A DNA stretch of 8,959 nt from an uncultured Desulfobacterales bacterium. Lineage in GTDB: Bacteria; Desulfobacterota; Desulfobacteria; Desulfobacterales; JAFDCJ01. A program made the position numbers and the translations under genes. Positions 6,116 to 8,959 of the stretch are shown here, in pieces (position 1 is the first letter of the stretch; every line of letters begins with the position of its first letter). The stretch is from positions 1 through 8,959 of the forward strand of contig CALZJV010000242.1 in NCBI GenBank assembly GCA_945787595.1, written 5' to 3'. Below the pieces are notes generated by a model. That model did no database searches, had not been told where the DNA came from, and saw nothing but the letters and a program-made list of their open reading frames with translations.

Positions 6116-6709
6116 CGGTTCGCCTCCAGCCAGTATGATCTTAAGCCCCAGGCTTTTAGGGTCAATGCCACGTTTTCTGAGGGATCGGGCAAAATGAAAG
6201 GGAAATGAGGAGGTTGCCAATAGGCCAGTGGCACCGATATTTTGAAAAGCACCGATTAGTCTATCCGTAGCGCCAACGCCCGTTGGTAAACATGTCGCTC
6301 CTATATTTTCAATGGCATCTGTGAAAGAATCGGCAATTAGATAAGGGGCGACAATTAATGGAACTATGCTATTTGGCTGAAACCCACCCGCCCATAGGGC
6401 TCTGCTGGCACTTTCGCGCCATACTTTAATATCATGATGGGACAAACCAATATAAGTCGGTCGGCCGGTCGTTCCGCTTGTCGAATAGATCCTTGAAACT
6501 TTTTTCATGGGGATAATGGCATGACTTCCTAAAGGCGGATGATTGATTTGACTGTCTCGTAACTCTGTTTTTTCTGTGAAAGGTAGTTTGGGGAGGTCAT
6601 CAAGACCTTTAATGTCGTTTAGCTCAAGTCCCACTTCGCTGAATTTTTGCTGGTAAAAGGCAGAATTCTTCCAGACATAATTGAGTTCATTTAGAGGTAT
6701 GATAAAAAT
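6083..6709 (-). pseudogene. phenylacetate-CoA-ligase-type AMP-binding enzyme, internal fragment
   Basis: The minus-strand frame is open from 6751 but has no ATG, GTG or TTG until a GTG at 6634 that lies inside the family homology. Upstream of that GTG it already reads PLNELNYVWKNSAFYQQKF, the typical N-terminal helix of PaaK-like ligases (LxxLLxxxYxNxPFYxxKF). It continues with DLPKLPFTEKTELRDS, the phosphate loop YSTSGTTGRPTYIG (6458-6487), IENIGATCLPTGVGATDRLIG and LKIILAGGEPGA. These enzymes activate aryl or acyl acids with ATP and CoA and are usually about 430 residues. Here roughly 200 remain: the start is missing and the frame shifts into the oxidoreductase fragment after GGEPGA (about 6110), then stops at 6083. 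The adenylate-binding and CoA-binding C-terminal parts are lost, so it is inactive. Confidence 0.75.
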
Positions 6710-6742
6710 AGATGATAGGTGCCGGCTAAAACGATTGCTCGT

Positions 6743-6769
6743 TTCAAGATATCATTTGAGTATCTTGAA
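6743..6769. repeat. 27-bp perfect dyad (9-bp arms, 9-bp spacer)
   Basis: TTCAAGATA (6743-6751) and TATCTTGAA (6761-6769) are perfect inverted arms around a 9-nt spacer. It lies immediately upstream of the broken ligase frame on the minus strand. Size and symmetry fit a dimeric regulator operator; a stem-loop is also possible. No T run follows on either strand, so a terminator is unlikely. Confidence 0.5.
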
Positions 6770-7008
6770 CTTTAAACAACTGGTATCATTGCAGATATAT
6801 AGCAGAACAATTAAATCTGGAAAAAACGAAATTTAGTTCGTATGCGAAATAGTTATGGTGAAGATTCGATTCAAGTATTGGATAATGATACTTAAAAATA
6901 GTTCGTACTCAGGTTAAGCAGAAAAAGAAAGTTAAGGAATTATTCAGTATACGTTTGGCAATAGAAACCTAAGTTGGCCGATATAATTTTGGAATAGGAT
7001 AAATCAGT
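6770..7008. other. AT-rich spacer, no gene seen
   Basis: About 240 nt of AT-rich sequence with stops in all frames. It contains AGTTCGTA twice (6835-6842 and 6900-6907); the first copy begins the 20-bp repeat listed separately. I see no coding signal or RNA gene. Confidence 0.5.
6835..6854 (+). repeat. 20-bp imperfect direct repeat, left copy
   Basis: AGTTCGTATGCGAAATAGTT matches the copy at 8818-8837 at 17 of 20 positions in the same orientation. The two copies bracket the two-gene minus-strand unit. They could be boundary repeats of an inserted segment or a shared regulatory site; no recombinase gene is present. Confidence 0.4.
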
Positions 7009-7110
7009 AACCGGCCGGTTCTCATACATGGCTGGAGGCCGTCCTCTGCACGCCGTGAGATACGGCTCGGAGTGTCTGATGAGTCCCGGCGCGGTACTTT
7101 CACTCCGTAT
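7009..7110. other. GC-rich structured element with alternative hairpins
   Basis: A perfect 12-bp palindrome AACCGGCCGGTT (7009-7020) is followed by GCCGT (7052-7056) pairing with ACGGC (7062-7066). Beyond it a nested hairpin uses CGGAGTG (7068-7074) with CACTCCG (7101-7107) as outer stem and GTCCCG (7083-7088) with CGGTAC (7092-7097, one mismatch) as inner stem around a GCG loop. ATACGG (7060-7065) can instead pair with CCGTAT (7105-7110), so the small hairpin and the outer closing stem are mutually exclusive. It begins 25 nt past the stop of the minus-strand gene at 7135, so it would lie in that gene's 3' untranslated RNA. No T run follows, so it is not a standard terminator. It might be an RNA element or a recombination site; I cannot name a family. 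Confidence 0.45.
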
Positions 7111-7134
7111 GACTTCCCTTTTTGTGTCCGACGT

Positions 7135-7755
7135 TCACAGAGGCAAAATGGTCACGGTGGCTCCCTGTCCACTCGGGGTTTCCAGTGGTATAATTTTCAG
7201 CGACACCTCTACATAATCATTACGCTGTTTGTACTGACGGTTAATGTGGAAGGGGTTAGGAATATCGCGTAGAAACGATCCCTCCGTTCGGAACAACTCG
7301 TCGTCGCGATTATTCGCAAGCTGTCCAGCGACAAACGTCGTCAGTTCTTTCAATATTCCAATTATCGCAGCATGACCTGGGCTGGCGGCTATAAGCGCCT
7401 TCAAGCCTAAATCAGCGGCCCTACTCTGAACAATTTCCTTCACTAGCTCGCCCCGCTCCCGCATGTCCGAATCAGATTCCATCATCAAAACAGAGAGCGC
7501 AATAAATTCTCCAGGATTTTTAGGTCCATACAGCAAATGCCCATCCCCCAGCATTGAGACCGTTGAGTTAGGGCGAACCTTCGGAAAAGGCATGAAGTTA
7601 AAGTCGATAGCAGATTTTGCTTTACCGCCGGCATCGATTGCCATCGAAACTATGTATGGTTCATTGTATGTCTCGAAAACAGTGTCGGCACTTCTAAGCA
7701 GCGTAAACTCTGACATAGTAATCGCAATCTTGGATGACATCTTATCAAAAGTCAT
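7135..7755 (-). CDS. hypothetical protein, beta-rich with hydrophobic helical insert
   Basis: The start is the ATG at 7755, preceded by AAAGGAG (7769-7763) with a 7-nt spacer, giving 206 residues; the longer frame to 7806 has no such signal. I do not recognise a named family. The N-terminal part (7-60) looks like beta strands (IAITMSEFTLL, PYIVSMAID, SAIDFNFMPF), followed by a conserved-looking loop MLGDGHLLYGPKNPGEF (68-84). Next come a strand and an acidic turn (MMESDSDMRERGE, 91-103) and a hydrophobic Ala/Gly/Ile-rich helical stretch (116-147). The C-terminal part returns to strands (ELFRTEGSFL, NDYVEVSLKIIPLE). This beta-helix-beta layout resembles a C2-like or other beta-sandwich with an insert, which is inference. 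No signal peptide is seen. It follows the membrane protein gene on the same strand after 143 nt, so the two probably form one unit, the membrane protein being first. Confidence 0.75.
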   Translation of the reverse strand: MTFDKMSSKIAITMSEFTLLRSADTVFETYNEPYIVSMAIDAGGKAKSAIDFNFMPFPKVRPNSTVSMLGDGHLLYGPKNPGEFIALSVLMMESDSDMRERGELVKEIVQSRAADLGLKALIAASPGHAAIIGILKELTTFVAGQLANNRDDELFRTEGSFLRDIPNPFHINRQYKQRNDYVEVSLKIIPLETPSGQGATVTILPL

Positions 7756-7838
7756 AGCATATCTCCTTTCTCTTAAGAAATTTTGAGAAAACGCGACTTG
7801 TTGCATAATATCAACGGTCGCAATGTGCAGACTGAAAC

Positions 7839-7879
7839 GTGGTGCGACGCAAAAGCAAAGCTTTTAAGTTCAGCACAAC
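7839..7879. other. intergenic hairpin between the two unit genes
   Basis: AAAAGC (7851-7856) and GCTTTT (7860-7865) form a 6-bp stem with an AAA loop. They are nested inside GTGGTGC (7839-7845) and GCACAAC (7873-7879), which pair at six of seven positions. It lies between the membrane protein stop and the start of the downstream gene. On the minus strand the inner stem ends in TTTTG, so partial termination or RNA-processing control of the second gene is conceivable. Confidence 0.4.
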
Positions 7880-7898
7880 TAATTTGTTAGGAGACTTT

Positions 7899-8471
7899 TT
7901 AATCATCAGGTAAAGCCGAATTATGCCCACCGAGTAGGGAAGTGGTCATTATGACTGCTAAATCTACGGCGAGAAAAAACGCAATTATCGCGAACTCGAC
8001 AGCTCTGATACCAAAAAAATAAAATATGTTGAGTTGATATAGGGCAGTGTCTCCACGCAATCTGCTATTTTGGCATTCAATCAATTGGTCGAAAGGATGC
8101 GCGCAGTTAATCATTGCAGTCAGGGCTGCTATCCACAAACCCAGTGAGACTACCGCGAGAGCAAAAACAGTGACGGCCCATGCCACTCTCTTTTCTTCAA
8201 CAAAGTAACCTCGCTTCAGAAGATGACCAGTCGCCGGGGCCAAGAGTACAACGAAGCCTGTTACGGTCGGAATCATTGTTTTTGCGACATCTGTGACAAG
8301 GTCAACCTGCTTTCCACTGTAGGCCAAAGTTTCTGTTGGTATTTTCGAGTAAATCAGGTACTCCACAATGTAAAACAAATCTAGTATTCCAAACCCAACA
8401 GCGACAACGCCAGCAAGGATCAGCAAGATAAAAATCACCGATCTCATTCTAAATGCCATCTTTACCCTCAT
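7899..8471 (-). CDS. hypothetical four-helix membrane protein
   Basis: A 190-residue protein with no family that I recognise. The ATG at 8471 has GAGAGG (8483-8478) with a 6-nt spacer; an alternative ATG four codons later follows GAGGGTAAAG. Four hydrophobic segments are plain: about 11-41, 66-85, 97-121 and 148-180. The N-terminus is basic (RVKMAFRMR) and the loop between helices 2 and 3 is basic (KRGYFVEEKR), so N- and C-termini are predicted inside. The loop between helices 3 and 4 (122-147) would face outside and carries two cysteines (C123, C133) that could pair. Charged residues sit inside helix 1 (D31, E37) and helix 4 (R156, E159, D170), unusual for a mere anchor and compatible with a pore or assembly role (inference). 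It is first in the two-gene unit and is preceded by about 490 nt without a clear gene. Confidence 0.75.
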   Translation of the reverse strand: MRVKMAFRMRSVIFILLILAGVVAVGFGILDLFYIVEYLIYSKIPTETLAYSGKQVDLVTDVAKTMIPTVTGFVVLLAPATGHLLKRGYFVEEKRVAWAVTVFALAVVSLGLWIAALTAMINCAHPFDQLIECQNSRLRGDTALYQLNIFYFFGIRAVEFAIIAFFLAVDLAVIMTTSLLGGHNSALPDD

Positions 8472-8520
8472 TGTGGGCCTCTCAGATAATTAGATGTATC
8501 CGCTAAAGACGCAGAAAACA

Positions 8521-8542
8521 GGGTTATTTCCGTATGGAACCC
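8521..8542. promoter_or_regulatory. leader hairpin before the membrane gene
   Basis: GGGTT (8521-8525) and AACCC (8538-8542) are perfect arms; TTCC/GGAA inside gives an alternative inner stem. On the minus strand it lies about 50 nt before the ATG at 8471 and is followed by TGTTTTCTG, so a weak attenuator is possible. Confidence 0.3.
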
Positions 8543-8747
8543 CTTTTCTCAATGATGGTCAAGAGAATTTATCAATATAAATCGAAGACTTGCGTGTATC
8601 TTTAGGTTTCTTTACGGCATCTTCTATGGATCAGCACTACCTTGCTTTTTTTTCCTCGTAACATTCATATCAAGAAAATTCAATATTCTTTTGCGATGCG
8701 AAAAAATTAAAGGCTGGTCAAAGTGAACTGATTCTTGCCAAAACCTA

Positions 8748-8817
8748 AACTTTCAGGTCCTTTATTGCAGTCAAACATAACTTGCATTTTACAAAAATCT
8801 ACTTAGGACCTAAAGTT
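8748..8817. repeat. inverted repeat with 12-13-bp arms
   Basis: AACTTTCAGGTCC (8748-8760) pairs with GGACCTAAAGTT (8806-8817), perfect except for one extra C in the left arm, around a 45-nt AT-rich centre. Similarity extends outward with gaps (CAAAACCTA on the left against AGTTTGC on the right). It may be a small mobile-element relic or a DNA/RNA hairpin. Confidence 0.6.
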
Positions 8818-8837
8818 AGTTTGCATGCGAAATAATT
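8818..8837 (+). repeat. 20-bp imperfect direct repeat, right copy
   Basis: AGTTTGCATGCGAAATAATT is the partner of 6835-6854 (17 of 20 identical, same orientation). It directly abuts the right arm of the 8748-8817 inverted repeat. Confidence 0.4.
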
Positions 8838-8959
8838 GCCAGTTTTTTCCAATTGTATGTATCTTGCCAAAATCAGAAATTCAAAATTATTTCAGATAGA
8901 AAGGCGATATCATCACAGCTTCTGCTCTCTTTCTCGTCCATGTCCGTCCCAATTGACCA

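Larger units (their letters stand above)
8472..8959. other. leader/intergenic region upstream of the membrane gene
   Basis: About 490 nt, AT-rich, with no convincing gene. It holds a hairpin near the membrane gene (8521-8542), an imperfect long inverted repeat (8748-8817), an 11-bp direct repeat TCTTGCCAAAA (8733-8743 and 8862-8872) and the right copy of the 20-bp repeat. A possible minus-strand -35-like TTGACC (8563-8558) is not matched by a good -10 box. The last ~85 nt are open in minus-strand frames (for example ending at a TGA at 8873), so the tail of a gene entering from the right edge is possible but not supported by motif. Confidence 0.5.

Noticed and set aside
7076..7100. CTGATGA followed by a short stem, as in a hammerhead ribozyme core
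   Set aside because: The obligatory GAAA after stem II is absent (TTTC there instead) and stem III cannot be drawn.
7463..7786. 107-codon plus-strand open frame
   Set aside because: Antisense to the well supported minus-strand gene and lacking a ribosome binding site.
7135..7806. Longer 223-residue version of the soluble protein starting at 7806
   Set aside because: The ATG at 7755 has an excellent AAAGGAG at proper spacing, whereas 7806 has none and the extra 17 residues look like leader sequence.
7800..7898. CTAACAAATTAG and a hairpin between the two minus-strand genes, reminiscent of an attC site
   Set aside because: The left core lacks the required first purine and no GTTRRRY core closes the site, so a gene-cassette interpretation is not supported.
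8873..8959. Minus-strand frame open to the right edge, possible end of another gene
   Set aside because: Two alternative frames are equally plausible, the piece is under 30 codons and no motif is recognisable.

Overview
The window looks like a chromosomal accessory stretch from an anaerobic, sulfate-reducer-type Desulfobacterota (deltaproteobacterial) genome. That assignment is inference: it rests on the protein flavour (DHH phosphoesterase, GHMP kinase, PaaK and molybdopterin oxidoreductase relatives), the GTG/TTG starts, and the ACAGGAT/ATCCTGT 9-bp-period repeat that I associate with such genomes. No rRNA, tRNA, CRISPR array, transposase or integrase is visible.

Left part (1-4296), plus strand. 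An ACAGGAT inverted repeat is followed by a fragment of an opine (octopine/nopaline-type) dehydrogenase, then an intact ornithine cyclodeaminase/mu-crystallin-family NAD(P) enzyme (511-1491). After a 411-nt poorly coding gap come a DHH-family phosphoesterase (1903-3207) and a mevalonate-kinase-like GHMP kinase (3358-4296). The last two are separated by a striking tract of eight 9-bp repeats that ends 11 nt before the kinase ribosome binding site.

Middle part (4297-6751): mostly gene debris. On the plus strand there is a 404-nt gap, a cupin gene cut after about 28 codons, and one intact gene, a small membrane methyltransferase of the isoprenylcysteine/phospholipid methyltransferase type (4879-5424). 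On the minus strand three incomplete genes are welded together in one orientation: an internal piece of a phenylacetate-CoA-ligase-type AMP-binding enzyme, the C-terminal part of a molybdopterin oxidoreductase, and the last ~50 residues of a short-chain dehydrogenase. The reading frame changes at each weld, as expected if a catabolic operon collapsed by two deletions.

Right part (6752-8959): an AT-rich spacer, a compact structured element (7009-7110), and two intact minus-strand genes that I cannot assign to a named family. The upstream one (7899-8471) is a four-helix membrane protein. The downstream one (7135-7755) is a soluble 206-residue protein, probably mainly beta with a hydrophobic helical insert. 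A hairpin lies between them, a ~490-nt leader with further inverted repeats lies upstream, and two similar 20-bp direct repeats (6835-6854 and 8818-8837) bracket the unit. This two-gene unit is the best candidate here for an undescribed system; its function is open.
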